From Equus caballus (taxonomy: Eukaryota; Chordata; Mammalia; Perissodactyla; Equidae): 64,000 nucleotides of DNA. The stretch is taken from assembly GCF_041296265.1 (NCBI RefSeq), contig NC_091693.1:19096001-19160000 (forward strand), in the 5' to 3' direction. This document shows, piece after piece, positions 43,301 through 54,299 of this stretch (position 1 is the first letter of the stretch; every line of letters begins with the position of its first letter). A program made the position numbers and the translations under genes. A model generated the notes under the pieces. That model did no database searches and was not told where the DNA came from. It was given only the letters and a program-made list of their open reading frames with translations.

Positions 43301-43950
43301 GAGCGGGCCCAGGACTCACGCAGGCAAGGGTGGGGGTGCCAGGGCGTGGCGGGCCGCCAGGGCCAGTCGCGGTGGGATGGGCGGCAGCTCTCGCAACCCG
43401 GCCCGGTGGTGTGGTGGCGGCAGCGGCAGCGGGGGGGCCTGGCGCGGGCGGCACAGCGGGCTGCGTGGCCATGGCACTGGCAGCGGCCTCTCACTCCAGC
43501 TGCCGCCAGCCCTGCCCGGCCCCCGAACTCCATGCGGAGGTGACTGGCCACTACACTGGACTTAGGGCCCGGTGGGGCACGGAAGGTCACCTTCTCAGGG
43601 CCCCCCAAGGCCCCAGGCCAGGCGGGTCTGCGCCACAGCGATCTCCAGGGACCTCCCGTGGCCCAGGAGGCAGAGAGGACCAGAGCTGGGGGTCCTGGGG
43701 TGCAGAAGCGCAAGCTGATAGATGTCAGGAGGAAGGGGCCACCCAGGGCCAGGGTCAGGCTGCCATTACAGGTGGCCCGGGGGCCAGGGTCTGCCCCCGG
43801 GGAGAGGGCACAGGCCTGGGGACAGGAGGCCGCCATGCCAGCCAGCTGGGTCACTGGCGGGAGGCAGAAGCGGGGCTGGCCCCCCGGATGGTAGCATGGG
43901 TCCGCGGTGGCCTGGCTCAGGAAGAGCAAGAGGGCAAAGGTCACAGGCAT
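37389..43950 (-). CDS. NTN5: netrin-5
   Basis: NTN5 is a small secreted netrin-family protein. Coding exons 43950-43320, 40433-40245, 40068-39919, 39448-39395, 39178-39098 and 37753-37389 join in phase to 489 residues, the human length. It starts [16 protein letters not shown] (signal peptide), followed by a short laminin N-terminal-like part ([17 protein letters not shown]). Laminin EGF-like repeats follow: [10 protein letters not shown], then [15 protein letters not shown], then [18 protein letters not shown], each closing with a Cys-rich [11 protein letters not shown]-like loop. The C-terminus is a netrin/NTR module ([20 protein letters not shown] to [19 protein letters not shown]). An acceptor just upstream of the ATG (CTCCTCTGCAG|GTACTGCC, exon start 43970) implies a further non-coding exon. 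The introns hold 36-bp minisatellites, MIR and MER5 elements. Confidence 0.96.
39549..39735. repeat. 36-bp minisatellite (MSR1-like), NTN5 intron
   Basis: Four to five tandem copies of a 35-36 base unit (CAGCCCCTCCTCCCTCAGAC followed by CCAGGAGTCCAGGCCC), with CTCCTCCCTCAG at about 39589, 39625, 39660 and 39696. The unit resembles the MSR1 minisatellite family of human 19q13.3-13.4 as I remember it. Confidence 0.85.
40115..40202. repeat. 36-bp minisatellite (MSR1-like), second block
   Basis: Two further copies of the same unit lie in the next NTN5 intron (CCCAGCCCCTCCTCCCCCAG and CCCAGCCCCTCCTCCCTCAG, 36 bases apart). Confidence 0.8.
40690..41130 (+). repeat. MIR SINE fragments in NTN5 intron 1
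   Basis: MIR-like phrases include GGGCATGTGGCTTCTCC, CATCTTACAGAAACGAACAC and GAGGCTCAGAGAGTTGAAG. Two overlapping or adjacent pieces are likely. Confidence 0.6.
41192..41395 (+). mobile_element. hAT-Charlie DNA transposon fragment (MER5-type)
   Basis: Phrases AGTGGCTTTCAAAGCTTCCT, GCAATTACCGGGGAAATGTT, GGATGCTGATGCAGGGGTTC and GTGGACCGCTCTTTGG match the non-autonomous MER5 pattern. It is an ancient element with no transposase. Confidence 0.6.
42147..42185. repeat. (TG)n microsatellite
   Basis: About 19 TG dinucleotides with one TC interruption lie in NTN5 intron 1. Confidence 0.95.
42500..42990 (+). repeat. two MIR SINE copies
   Basis: The copy at about 42515-42690 contains CTTTACTGATGAGGAAATAG and GAGGTTAAGCCACTTGCCC. 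The copy at about 42830-42985 contains CTTCATCTGTGAAATGGGCC and ends in GCGCATAGTAGGTGACCGAT. Confidence 0.8.
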
Positions 43951-43970
43951 GGTCCCAGCGGAGGCAGTAC

Positions 43971-46213
43971 CTGCAGAGGAGAGGAGTGGCCGGGCTGAGG
44001 GCCTCCAGCCGCCCTCATGGTCAGCCTCCACCCTCCAGGCCAGGCTCCCTGAGGAACCCCAGCATTCCACCTCCAGCCCTGCCCAAGCCCCCTCCCCGGC
44101 TGCTTCTAAGCGAGGAAAATAGTTCCATCTGGGGAGAATTACTGTTTACATAACCCACAGGGGAAAGAACGCAAGCAAAATCGAGAATTTTGCCTGAACT
44201 AATCCTCAGCTTAACACCCCAGAGCTATCTGTCAGTGTCGGGGGGCGGGAGGGGGCAGATGGGGAAACCGAGAGAGAGGGCACCAGGCGGGGGCAGGGCT
44301 GGGCAGGGGAGGGGGATGTCGAGACAGAGACTCGGAGACAAAGAAATAGAGAGAGGGATGGAGGCACAGACAGCAAAGACAGAGGGAGAGGAGACACTGG
44401 CCTCTGGGAGAGGCCAGGCGCAGAGAAGGAGAGAGGACAGGAAACCCAGACGGAGAGCGCCCGGCACCCAGAGTCCACAGGGAATCGGGGGACTGGGTGC
44501 CAGGGAGCCTGGGGGGCCGGGACAGACAGACAGGCAGGCAGGCGGGTGGGCTCAGAGACACCTGCGAGCAGGAGGAGAGCAGACAGCCCAGCAGGCCTGG
44601 GCCTGGCCAGGCAGGAGGGCGGGAGGGGAGGGAAGCAGAGGGGAAGCCCCGTGCCGGCGGGGATCAGAAGCGGGAGGCCAGGCCCCAGCCCGCGGGGATC
44701 AGAGCGAGGCCCTTTCCCACGTGGGGCCCTAACTGTGTTCTCCACACCCAGGGCACGGAGGGGGATTATCGCCAAACAACCAGCCTCCCTGCCACCCACC
44801 CCAGCCTCCCCCGCCCTTAACCCTTTCCCACCCAAGTGCAAAGCCCCGAGAACCGTGCTGAGGAGCAGGACGGATGCCTGGGGGCTGGAACCTGGAGGGC
44901 TCTGGTGCTGGGAAGTGGGGGCAGAAGCCCCGTGGGGTGGGGACAGCAGATGCCCGGGTTCCCCTTAGGGCTCTGGGTGGAGGACCGTGTGCCTGGATCT
45001 CTGAGGATTCTAATAATCTCAGCTCCCCGCCTGTTGGCCACGGCCTCAGGGTCTGGGATCAGAGCCCCCACATTTGCCACCCGCCCTGAGGTCCCCAGAG
45101 CAGATTGGGGAACAGATGTTGGGGGTGGCTGGTGCTGAAGGAGGAGAGAAGCCGGCAGGGCAGGGCCAGATGCCAGGGCGTCTGTGGGGTCAGAAGTCCA
45201 GACGCCTGGGATGGCAGGAGCTAGGAAGGACTTGGTGCTGAAGTGCCCCCCGCTTTCTCCTTCCAGGGCTGGCAGCATCTAAGGAGGAACTCGCTCAGAT
45301 CTGGGGGCCTTGGAGCCTTTCTGGGCCCCACTGCCCTCGCCCCACTGCCCACGCCCCACTGCCCAGGCCCCTGGCTCTGAATCTGGACCTGGGCTTGCGG
45401 CCCGGCTGGGAGTCTGTAAGGCTCCTGGGGGTGCGGGTGGGCTCACATCCTCCCCTAGCCTGATACCACTGCCCCTGTGTCCCCACCGCGATGGCCCTGT
45501 GCAGACCGCCTACTCCTGTCCCAGGTGCCGGGCATCACCCTCCGCCCCTCCCGAGGAGCCTGGCGCCATTTTGTGCTCTTGCGGGCGGGCATTTGCCCCG
45601 GCCCTGGGCCCCAGCCTTGTTAAGGACCTCGTCCCCATCTGCCACCTCTCCTTTTGCCTAGGTGGTTCAGGAGGTCTCGCTTTCTGGCCCTAACCACCTT
45701 GGGCAACCAGGCTGTGAGTCCCCCAGTGTTCCTGGGGGATCCCAAAGTCAGCCTCAGCCTGCTGGGGAACCCACATGTACGGCCCCCAGCTCCTACCCTT
45801 CTGGGAACCGCAGCCCACCCCCAGCCCCCTTTAAGGAGCAGAGTCTAGCTGTACTCACACCAGACCCATAGTCAGGCCCCCGTGCCTGCTTGGTGTGGGG
45901 GTCCATCTGGGACCCAGACTCCTTTTCCCTGGCTTTTTTGCATGCACCCCGCCCTTCACCCCTGACATTGGCCAAACCTGGGCCCAGAAGAGAGCGTCCT
46001 CTGCAGTTAGTTCCTTGCGTGCTCGTCCCTTCCGCAGGAGCTTGGCGCCCGTGTGGGCTCTCGGGAGTGAGCGACGAGTGGCTGTTCTCAGGCCCCAGGC
46101 TAGTGGGGGTTCTGGGCGGGAGCTCAGAGCAGAGCCCGCAGAATCCAACACCACCACCGCTCCCCCCGCCCCCCCCAATCCCCTCGCCAACGGCAGCCAC
46201 GCTCTCCCCGCAG
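43971..46213. other. NTN5-SEC1 divergent intergenic region
   Basis: This GC-rich region lies between the 5' ends of NTN5 (-) and the first recognised SEC1 coding exon (+). It should contain the non-coding first exons and promoters of both genes, but I cannot place them: there is no TATA box or strong isolated donor. The 44230-44660 part is purine-rich on the + strand. Confidence 0.4.
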
Positions 46214-46228
46214 GGACCCCTGCCAGCC

Positions 46229-49200
46229 ATGCCACCCAGGACTCTGTGGGACCTGAGAGCCACCACCCCTGGGGAACCCACAGCCGGACAGCCCCGAGCA
46301 GGCTGGCCCAGGAGGCTCAAGGCAGGTAGGACGAGACAGCAGCCAGATGGGCTTCCGGGGTGTGGGGTCCCACTCCACTCACCCCCCTGCCCCACCCATT
46401 CCCGAAGGGCGGGCGCAGCTCAGCCCCACCACGTGGTGGCTGCGGTTGGGAAGTGGCTGACCTGCCCGGTGGGCGGCAGTCAGGGCCGCTCACGCTGAGG
46501 TGGGTCGTTGGCCTCTGGCTGCATGACCCCAAGCCGGCCCCTCCTCCCCTCCGGAACCCTCTGTCAGCTGTGCTTTAACCGAGCGAGCGTTAAGGTCAGT
46601 CGCTTTTAAGCCCTAAAGATCGGGGCTTTTGGAAGGATCAGACTAGCCACCGGGAAACCCAAAGACTTGGGCTATTTTCTAAGATGGGGGGGAAGGAGCT
46701 GGAGAAGATGAGAGTGCCTCAGACCTCAGTGGTTCTAGCGGCTGGAGGCTGGAGGGAGAAAGCGGGGACCCGAGGGGGACAGAGGTCTAAGCCAGCCTTC
46801 CCCACAGCCAATTTCCTGCAAGGCCTCAATGCCTCAGTCATGAAATTTTCATGCAAGTGTTGCTGTCAGCTCTGTTACATACCTGAATGGTTTCCACTAG
46901 AAAAATAACGTTTCCGGTCACTTCCTGCCGAGAAAAGCAAGGGCCTCGGGAGGATGGGGCAAGACATTTGCTGCTGTGGCCTTGAGTGGGCCCCCCCTAC
47001 TGTGATTGTGGCACAGCATGGGCCCGATCCTGCCGGGGACCTGGGGACCCACTGCCTGGAGCCTGCCTGGGGGCAGGAGGGCTCAGCCAGGGCAATCGTG
47101 ATTCTGGTCCCGACGGCCCTTAGGCGCCTCTGTGGGGAGGCCAGCCCCACGGGAGCCAGGACAAAGACGTGGGATTTGAAAGTCAGCTGTGAGAAGTTAA
47201 CTGCAAGGGAAAGGGATTGGGGGCGGAGACACCCCCAAATCAGAAGGGGGCATATCGGATCTGGGGCTGGCGGAGAGTGACAGGGTGATGTGGTGCTGTG
47301 TTTACGGCACGAACTCAGCAAGTACCCGCCGAGCTCCGGCTGTGTGTCAGACACTCCGCTGGATACGCCGCATGAGCGCACACAGAAAGCCCGGCCTGGT
47401 CAGGCTCATGCTCTTAGAGAGCGCCACAAAAAGGGACTGAGTGGTTACGGGCTTTGGAGCCAAAGCAAGAAGGGAAGTGGATGTGGGGGACGGGGTCAAG
47501 AGGGGACATTGGGGCTGTGACTTGAAAGAGGTGAGGGCAGGCCACGCAGGCACTGGGGCAGGAGCCACCCAGGCGAAGATGTCAAAGGCTAGTTTGGCCA
47601 CCCCAGAAAGTTCAGGAAGAGGTTTAGGTCTCACTTTATTTGCCTTCCCACCCGGCAACAAGAAGTTTCTGAAGCTAATGTTACTTTTGTTCTTAGCCTG
47701 AGCCCCCAGAGGCCATTAGACCCCTGCAGGTGGATAGAGGGGGGAGGGGCAGAGGGAGGAGCAGCCAGAGCAGAGCGGAACCAGTCCACCAAGTTGGGAA
47801 GGAGACTTTGTGTGTGGGGGGGGGGGTTCCTCAAGTACTGGGCATCTTCACCCTCGCAGCACCCCAGGGAGGGACCTCCCAGGGCACAGCTCTGAGGGCA
47901 CTCCTCAGGGTGGGACCCATGGCCCTGGGCTTCCAGAGATCTTCTGTCTCTCCCCTGGTGACCCAGAAATAACAGAGGCCCCACGAGATGGGGCAGGTCA
48001 AACTGCACCTGTAACTGGATGGAGAGTGTGTTTCTGGGTGCTCTCCCTCAGGAAAAATCCAGGATGGTTCATTGAGGTTCCTCAACCACACTGCCTGGGT
48101 TCAAATCCGGGCGCCACCTCTTTCCTAGCTGTGTGACCTAAAGCAAGTTTCTTAACCCCTCTGTGCCTTAGTTGCCTGCTCTGTTAAATGGGCGTACAAA
48201 TGTACCTTCCTCATGGGAGATCACGAGGGCTAAGCGAGCAAAGACAGGCCTGCAGTCTCGCATCTGAAACTTTTTGGAGCAGTCGTGGTTCAGAACCGGT
48301 GCATTGGCACAGTCGTCGGAGTCTAGACCCGATATTATGTAACTCCCCCAGCAGGGTCTGGGCAGCATCCCGTAATCAAGCGTTGTTTCTGCAGCAAAAC
48401 ACACGGGCATTCCCGCTCAGATGAGTCAAGTCTACAAATAGCCACACATCGGTTCAGGCCAGACTTGTCCCCACATGAGTTCAGTTCAGGTTAGGGTTTG
48501 CCACCAATCTCTACCAGGATAGTAAGCGCAGGGACCGGTGCCTAGCATGCGGTGGGAACCAAACCCCAGAAGCGTCAGCCTCCAAGCGTTATCTTCCGTT
48601 GCTTTTTAGTTGTTCAGGCTGATGAAAAGCCAGGAGAGGGCGCTCTTGAGACTTAAAGACAGCTGGTGGCTGCAGGACCCGATTCCCAGAGCCCCGGGGA
48701 AACTGAAAACATGGGGCCCCTTGTTCAAGTTTATTGAGGATTTCTAGACACCAAGAGCAGAGCGTTAAACCCCGCACAGGGCCCTTCTGAGGGAGGTGGC
48801 CCTGGGTGGTGGGTACTTTGTCCTGAGCCGATTTCTCCTCCTCGGTAAGTGAGGCTCCAGTCCCCATAGTCCCCAACAGGTCGCCTGCTCCGGCTTTGGG
48901 ACCTGCCCAGGGCTCTGGCTGGGCCAGCAAGCTGGCTGGAGGCTGAAGCCTGCATCCTCCTCCGTGTAGGACCCCAGGCGGGACCTGAGCTGGGCAAGTG
49001 GCAGGATAAGGATTGTGACACAGTTGTCAAGCAGCCCACCGAGAACAGGGGCTCAGGGCCAGATCTGATTCGCTTTTGGAAGCTGACACAGTGAGTGAGG
49101 CGTTCCTTGTGCACCTGCGGGGAGGGAGTGTGATGTCGTGCTCAGGCCTCGTGTGGTCGGAGCCAGCCGACCTCGCTGGGACCCATGTGGAACATGAGAC

Positions 49201-52200
49201 CTGTCCGGAGGGCCCACGAGTGTGCAAATGCCCCAAAGGGGTAGGATTAATAGTAGTAGGAGGAGAGCTGAGGCAAGGCCCGCAGAACCCCAACATTTCA
49301 GGGGGCCGGCGAAGGAAGCGATGGGGAGCCTGGAGTGCGTGAGACAGGTCAGATGAGGAAGAGTGGGGGCCACGAAATTCAGTGCCTCTGCAGGGACCTG
49401 GGCACTCTTGAGCTGGAGCCACTGGAATGATCACAGGGAAACCCCAGGGGGTTGGTCGGGGGAACAAGGAGGGGAGAGGAAAAAGCAGGTCGGGATGTAC
49501 TGGAGACCGGGAGGAAAAGACCGTTTGTGGGAGCCCAGGTCAGAGCTGGAGGAGGGACTGACTCAAAACAAAGCCGCCCCTGAAGAGGACATTATCCGTC
49601 CCATGACAGAACAGGGAAACCGAGGCTCCTGGAGCCCAGTCAGAGCCCAGCAGAGTCAGGGCAGAGCTGGGGTGGTCTGGGTGTGGTTCAAAGTGTGGGC
49701 CCCCCGCACGGCACACCCACTGTGGTCAAACAGACGGGCAGCAGCGAGTGCGGGCCACGTTGTGGAGAAATCCGAGTCCTCCGACGCTGCCGGTGGGAAG
49801 GAGAATGAGGCCGCTGTTTTGGAAAACAGTGGGCAGCTCCCGAAACTGTGAAACAGAGTGATGGCGTGACCCAGCAGTTTCACTCCCACGCAAGTGCCCG
49901 AGGGAGGGGGAAACTTAGGGCCACGCGGAAATCGGCACACGCGTGTTCGTAGCAGCATCCTGCGTAATAGTCAAAAAGAGGACACAACCCATTGCTAAAG
50001 CTAGGCATATCCATGTCGTGGAACACTGGTTGGCCGTGAAGAGAAGTCAGCGAAGTTCTGATCCTTGCTACCGCGCGGAGGAGCCTTGAGAATAGGATAC
50101 TAAGGGAAAGAGGCGGCCACAAAGAGCCACACGCGGTATGATTTCATTTGTATGAAACAGAGCAGGTAAGTCCACGAGGCAGGAAGTAGATCCTTGGAGA
50201 GAGGAGCAGGGAGGAGGCGAAGCTGGGCAGGGGGATGGCTGAGGGGGGCAGGCTTGCTTTCTGGGGTGATAAAAACTCTCTAAAACTGTGATGGTTGCCC
50301 AGCTCTGAATATACTTAAAGCCATTGAATCGTACACTTTAAGTGGGTGAGTTGTATGGTATTTGGATATTATCTCGATAAAGCGGTTACCAAAAAAAAAC
50401 CACCAAAAACCTCATCACAGACCTAAATGTAAAAGCTGAAACTATACAGCTTGATGTGGCAGCGCAGAGAGAGTCCCAAAGTCGCGGGCTGGAAGCCGGG
50501 TGACGTCACCGCCGCCGCATTTGATTGGCCGAGGCGGTCGCGGGCCCGCCCAGATTGGGGCGGGGCGTGTCTGACAGCCAGGGCAGCTGGGGTCCGCCAC
50601 GCCCACTGGCGGTGACCCGGGGTCCTTCCCGCTTCAAGTGGCGTGTGGGGCGGGCACTGTGGTTAACCTCATCGTTCGGAGGGGGAGACTGAGGCCCAGG
50701 GAGTTCAGGACTGTGTTGAGCGTTGCGCAGCCAGCAGCGGGCAGAGCCTGCACTAGCCTCAGAGTCTGTGCTCTTAGCAACCACCCTGCGGCGCCTTGAT
50801 AGACTGTGAACCCCCCGGGGGCGAGGACTCGCGTAGCAAATACTCTGGAAGTGTTTGTTTTACAACGCTTACAGAGCCCTTCCTGTGTGCGAGGCACTGC
50901 CCTAAAAATGGCACCTCGCTTAATCCTTGCGCACACCTGGGGGGTAGTTCTGTTGGATTGGGGCCACATGAAACAGCTGTTTGTGTAGGTAAAATACAGG
51001 CGGATGTTGGCACTTTCAAGTGGGTCAGCATGTTCGTCCCTGTTTAACAGGTGAGGAAGCTGGGATTCAGAGAAGTGAAGTGACTTGGCTAAAGTTACAC
51101 AGCGCTCATAAGGGGTGGAGCTGGAATTCAGACCCAGGCAGAAAGGGCCGAGGGTCTATGCTCTCAGACCTCCGCTGTGGAGGCCAGTGGTCCCACTTTG
51201 ATGAGCTGAGTGAGTAAATGAATGAATGATTTGGGGGCGGGGTAAGTGAATGAGACTCATGTCCCCCCAGCCATCCCTCCTGACTTAGGTCCTCTCTCCT
51301 CCCCACAGCCGTCATGAGATTCTGGGCCACTTGCCCTTCCTTCTCCACCATCTACTTCCTCGTCGTCATCTTCATGGTGTCCACCATCTTCCACTGCCAC
51401 CAGCGCCTGGCTCTGGTGCCCACCCTCTGGGCCTCCCCGGGCCACGTGGTCCTGGTCCCCGGACACCTGCCGCAGAGGGGCGTGTTCACCATCAACTCCA
51501 AGGGCCGCTTGGGGAACCAGATGGGCGAGTACGCCACCCTGTACGCGCTGGCCAAGATGAACGGTCGGCCGGCCTACATCCCGGCCCAGATGCACAACGC
51601 CCTGGCCCCCATCTTCAGGATCACCCTCCCCGTCCTGCATGGCGACACGGCCAGCAGGATCCCATGGCAGGACTACCACCTGAACGACTGGATGGAGGAG
51701 CGGTACCGCCACATTCCTGGGGACTACGTGCGCCTCACTGGCTACCCCTGCTCCTGGACCTTCTACCACCACCTCCACGAGGAGATCCTCCAGGAGTTCA
51801 CGCTGCACGACCACGTGCGGGAGGAGGCCCAGAAATTTCTCCAAGCCCTGCAGGCCAAGTGGGCCCAGCAGGTCACCTTTGTGGGGGTCCACGTGCGCCG
51901 GGGCGACTACGTGCGCGTCATGCCGCAGGTGTGGAAGGGTGTGCTGGCCGACAGGGGCTACCTGCGGCAGGCCCTGGACTGGTTCCGGGCCCGCCACCGC
52001 AGCCCGGTCTTCGTGGTCACCAGCGACGACATGTCCTGGTGCCAGCAGAACATCAACAGCTCCCGCGGGGACGTGGTGTTCGCAGGCAACGGCCGTCAGG
52101 GCTCTCCTGCCAAGGACTTTGCGCTGCTCGTGCAGTGCAACCACACCGTCATCACCGTGGGCACCTTCGGGGTCTGGGCCGCCTACCTCACGGGCGGGGA

Positions 52201-52333
52201 CACCGTCTACCTGGCCAACTTCACCCTGCCCGGCTCCCCCTTCCGCATGATCTTCAGGCCACAAGCGACCTACCTGCCAGAGTGGGTGGGCATTGCCGCC
52301 AACCTGGGGCAGGCCGGAGGGAACAGCCCTTAG
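46229..52333 (+). CDS. SEC1: SEC1 alpha-1,2-fucosyltransferase (GT11), intact
   Basis: This type II Golgi enzyme family transfers fucose in alpha-1,2 linkage to terminal galactose (H antigen synthesis). Two coding exons, 46229-46325 and 51309-52333, join in phase to 373 residues. The second alone, from the ATG at 51314, gives 339. The upstream exon (acceptor CTCTCCCCGCAG) reads [20 protein letters not shown] and joins as [15 protein letters not shown], which aligns with the SEC1 N-terminus I recall ([16 protein letters not shown]). Visible are the membrane anchor ([14 protein letters not shown]), the donor-binding [18 protein letters not shown] and the C-terminal [20 protein letters not shown], plus sequons NSS, NHT and NFT. 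The end [14 protein letters not shown] is SEC1-like, not FUT2-like (GIAADLSPLLKH). The frame is complete, although the human orthologue is a pseudogene. FUT2 is the alternative label. Confidence 0.86.
49855..50392 (+). mobile_element. L1 LINE 3'-end fragment
   Basis: Recognisable L1M-type 3' region: GACCCAGCAGTTTCACTCCC, GTATGATTTCATTTGTATGA, GAATCGTACACTTTAAGTGG and TTATCTCGATAAAGCGGTTA, followed by an A-rich tail. It is inserted in the SEC1 intron and has no open frame. Confidence 0.75.
50490..50640 (+). promoter_or_regulatory. CRE plus ATTGGC CpG patch in SEC1 intron
   Basis: TGACGTCA at 50500-50507 in GGGTGACGTCACCGCC is followed by GATTGGCCGAGGCGG at about 50522, inside a small CpG cluster. 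The order (CRE then reverse CCAAT) recalls the modules at 36.3-37.3 kb, but the spacing is shorter and the flanks differ. It could be a start site for a SEC1 transcript lacking the upstream coding exon. Confidence 0.4.
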
Positions 52334-53538
52334 CCCTGCGCGGGCTCCTCCCTCGCCCTCGGCCCCACAGGCAGTGTGGGGGGTGCAGCGCACGGGCTCA
52401 GGATCCGACACCCCAGTTTGAATCCAGGCTGCTCTGCTTCCTGGCTGGGTGACTTCAGACAAGTGACAACCTCTTTGTGCCTTAGTGTGCCACCTGAAAG
52501 ATGAGCAATAACACGGAACTTACCTCGGCCGCTCCTCGTGGGAACTCAGAGTTCATTTAGTGCCTTGGGAACACGCAGTAAGCGTTGGCCCTGAACTTTG
52601 GGACTGCTTTAGGATGGAAAGGCATTTTTGCCCTCTCCTTTGCAGCTCGGGGAGCACGGAGTCCAAATATTTCGCTCTTCCCTCCTGGGAGAGTTTGGCG
52701 ATGAAGCCATCCCTGCCTTCAGGTAAAGGGGAATGAGGTGTTTTGGGCAGCTAAGAATTCAGGCTTTGGGTTTAAGGGGGCGTTGTCATGAAAGGATGTG
52801 AGGGAAACGAGGATTTGAAAGGATGAATCCCAGGGAGGTATGCCTGGTGGGGAGGCCGACCCCTGATTTGGGGGCGGGGGTGGGAGGGCCTCACCCTGAC
52901 GGCAGGACGCAGCGCCACGCCTTGGCCTGTAGCAGCAAAGACGCCCAGAGGCCACATGTCATAGAAGCAGCCGGCTGACCCCAAGGGGCCCCAGAGACCA
53001 GCCAACGCCCTGTCAGCTGTCACCTGTATGGACAGATGACCTCACACTTCGGCACTGCCTGTGCCCTCAGGCCCTAAAGCCGCTCTGAGAAAGCCCAGTG
53101 TGGACAAAGCTTGGATGAACTGATTACAATCCTGGTTTTCTTGTTCAGTGTATTTTAAAGTATGAAGAGACCACTATTTTTATTGGTATAATACTCCCCT
53201 TTGGGTATTAAAAGGAAATCTGAACATAGAATCATTTATGTTCATTTAAAATTTGCACCGAACTGAGGGGCACTGGGTTAGAAAACATTTCAATCACATG
53301 TCTTTCCTGTTTTAAACCCTTTCCAAGTGTCTTATTTATTTGAATCCTCGTTTCTCGGCATACTTCTGAGGTTGAGCACCTTTCCTTTCATGTGTTAATA
53401 ATATTGTATCTCCCCAGGGCCATTTTGGGCCCCAATTTGCTTGCTAAAGTCCTTGCTGGATGACTCCATGGTGCAGGGTTGAGGGGAGGGGACTGTTAAA
53501 GCAGGAGGAGGCTCTGGGAGGACGGGGAGGGAGGTCCT
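52334..53538 (+). other. SEC1 3' flank and probable 3' UTR
   Basis: The stop codon is followed within about 60 bases by a MIR copy (about 52395-52575, GTGACTTCAGACAAGTGAC). The first plausible poly(A) hexamer is ATTAAA at 53207-53212; no AATAAA is nearby. The transcript end is therefore uncertain. Confidence 0.4.
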
Positions 53539-54290
53539 GTATTAGCTGTCTGTCGCTACATAACACAGTACCCTAAAACTTAGTAGCTTAAAATGACAAC
53601 AAGGGCCCGGCCCTGTGGCGCAGCGGTTAAGTGCGCACGTTCCACTTCGGCGGCCTGGGGTTCACCTGTTTGGATCCCGGGTGTGGACATGGCACCCCTT
53701 GGCAAGCCACGTTGTGGTAGCATCCCACATATAAAGTAGAGGAAGATGGGCACGGATGTTAGCTCAGGGCCAGTCTTCCTCAGCAAAAAGAGGAGGATTG
53801 GTGGCAGATGGTAGGACTAATCTTCCTCAAAAAAGGGACAACGATAATTTATTATCTCTTACAGTTTCTCTGAGTCAGGACTTCTGGAGGGGCTTAGCTG
53901 GGTGGTTCTGTTTGGGACGTCCAGTGAGGTTGCTGTCAGCTGTCAGCTCGGGCCACAGTCATCCAAGGGCTCGCCTGGGGCTGGGGGATCCACTTCTATG
54001 GCTGGCAGGTCGGTGCTGGCTCTTGGCCCCTGGTCAGGTTCCCTGGATGTGGGTGTCTGGGGGGCTACTGGAGTGTCCTCACAACGTGGCGGCTGGATTC
54101 CTCCAGAGAGAGAAAGCCAAGAGACCAAGGTGGAAACGGCAACACCCTTTACCGTCTAGCCTCAGCTAGTCCCACACATCACTTCTGTAATGTCCAGCCA
54201 ACCACACAGAACTGCCCTCATTCAGTGCGGAGGGGTCTGCACAAGGGTATGAAGACCAGGAGGGCAGGATCGTTGTGCGCCATCTTGGAG
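53539..54290 (-). mobile_element. MaLR-like LTR fossil split by an ERE
   Basis: An old LTR in reverse orientation, beginning TGTATTAGCTGTCTGTCGC and ending near CGCCATCTTGGAGGCTGG, interrupted by the ERE at 53603-53835. It is broken and lacks internal genes. Family call: ERVL-MaLR type; subfamily uncertain. Confidence 0.55.
53603..53835 (+). mobile_element. ERE SINE inserted in an LTR
   Basis: ERE head GGGCCCGGCCCTGTGGCGCA, CACATATAAAGTAGAGGAAG and a short A tail. GACAACAA before it and GACAACGA after it look like the duplicated target. Confidence 0.93.
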
Positions 54291-54299
54291 GCTGGTGCC

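Larger units (their letters stand above)
46326..51308 (+). other. SEC1 intron between the two coding exons
   Basis: This 4.98 kb intron runs from donor GCAG|GTAGGA to acceptor CCTCCCCACAG. It contains a MIR piece at about 48085-48240 (GTTCAAATCCGGGCGCCAC, GTGTGACCTAAAGCAAG), the L1 fragment at 49855-50392 and MIR-like pieces at 50650-51130. A CpG-rich patch lies at 50490-50640 (GGTGACGTCACCGCCGCCGC, then TTTGATTGGCCGAGG). No further exon was recognised. Confidence 0.6.

Noticed and set aside
44200-46200. A second fucosyltransferase copy between NTN5 and SEC1.
   Set aside because: No HVRRGDY-like or [12 protein letters not shown]-like stretch was found in any frame there.
51440-51905. CACGTG words in SEC1 as E-boxes.
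   Set aside because: They coincide with His-Val codon pairs (CAC GTG) in coding sequence and are expected by chance in GC-rich exons.
51314-52333. Labelling the fucosyltransferase FUT2.
   Set aside because: The C-terminus (GIAANLGQ), the N-terminal RFWATCPS and the extra upstream exon fit SEC1. FUT2 as I recall it ends GIAADLSPLLKH and starts quite differently, and should lie farther downstream.
51257-52462. Long antisense (401 codons) and alternate-frame (373 codons) open frames over the SEC1 exon.
   Set aside because: They are shadows of a GC-rich coding exon; the real frame carries all GT11 motifs.
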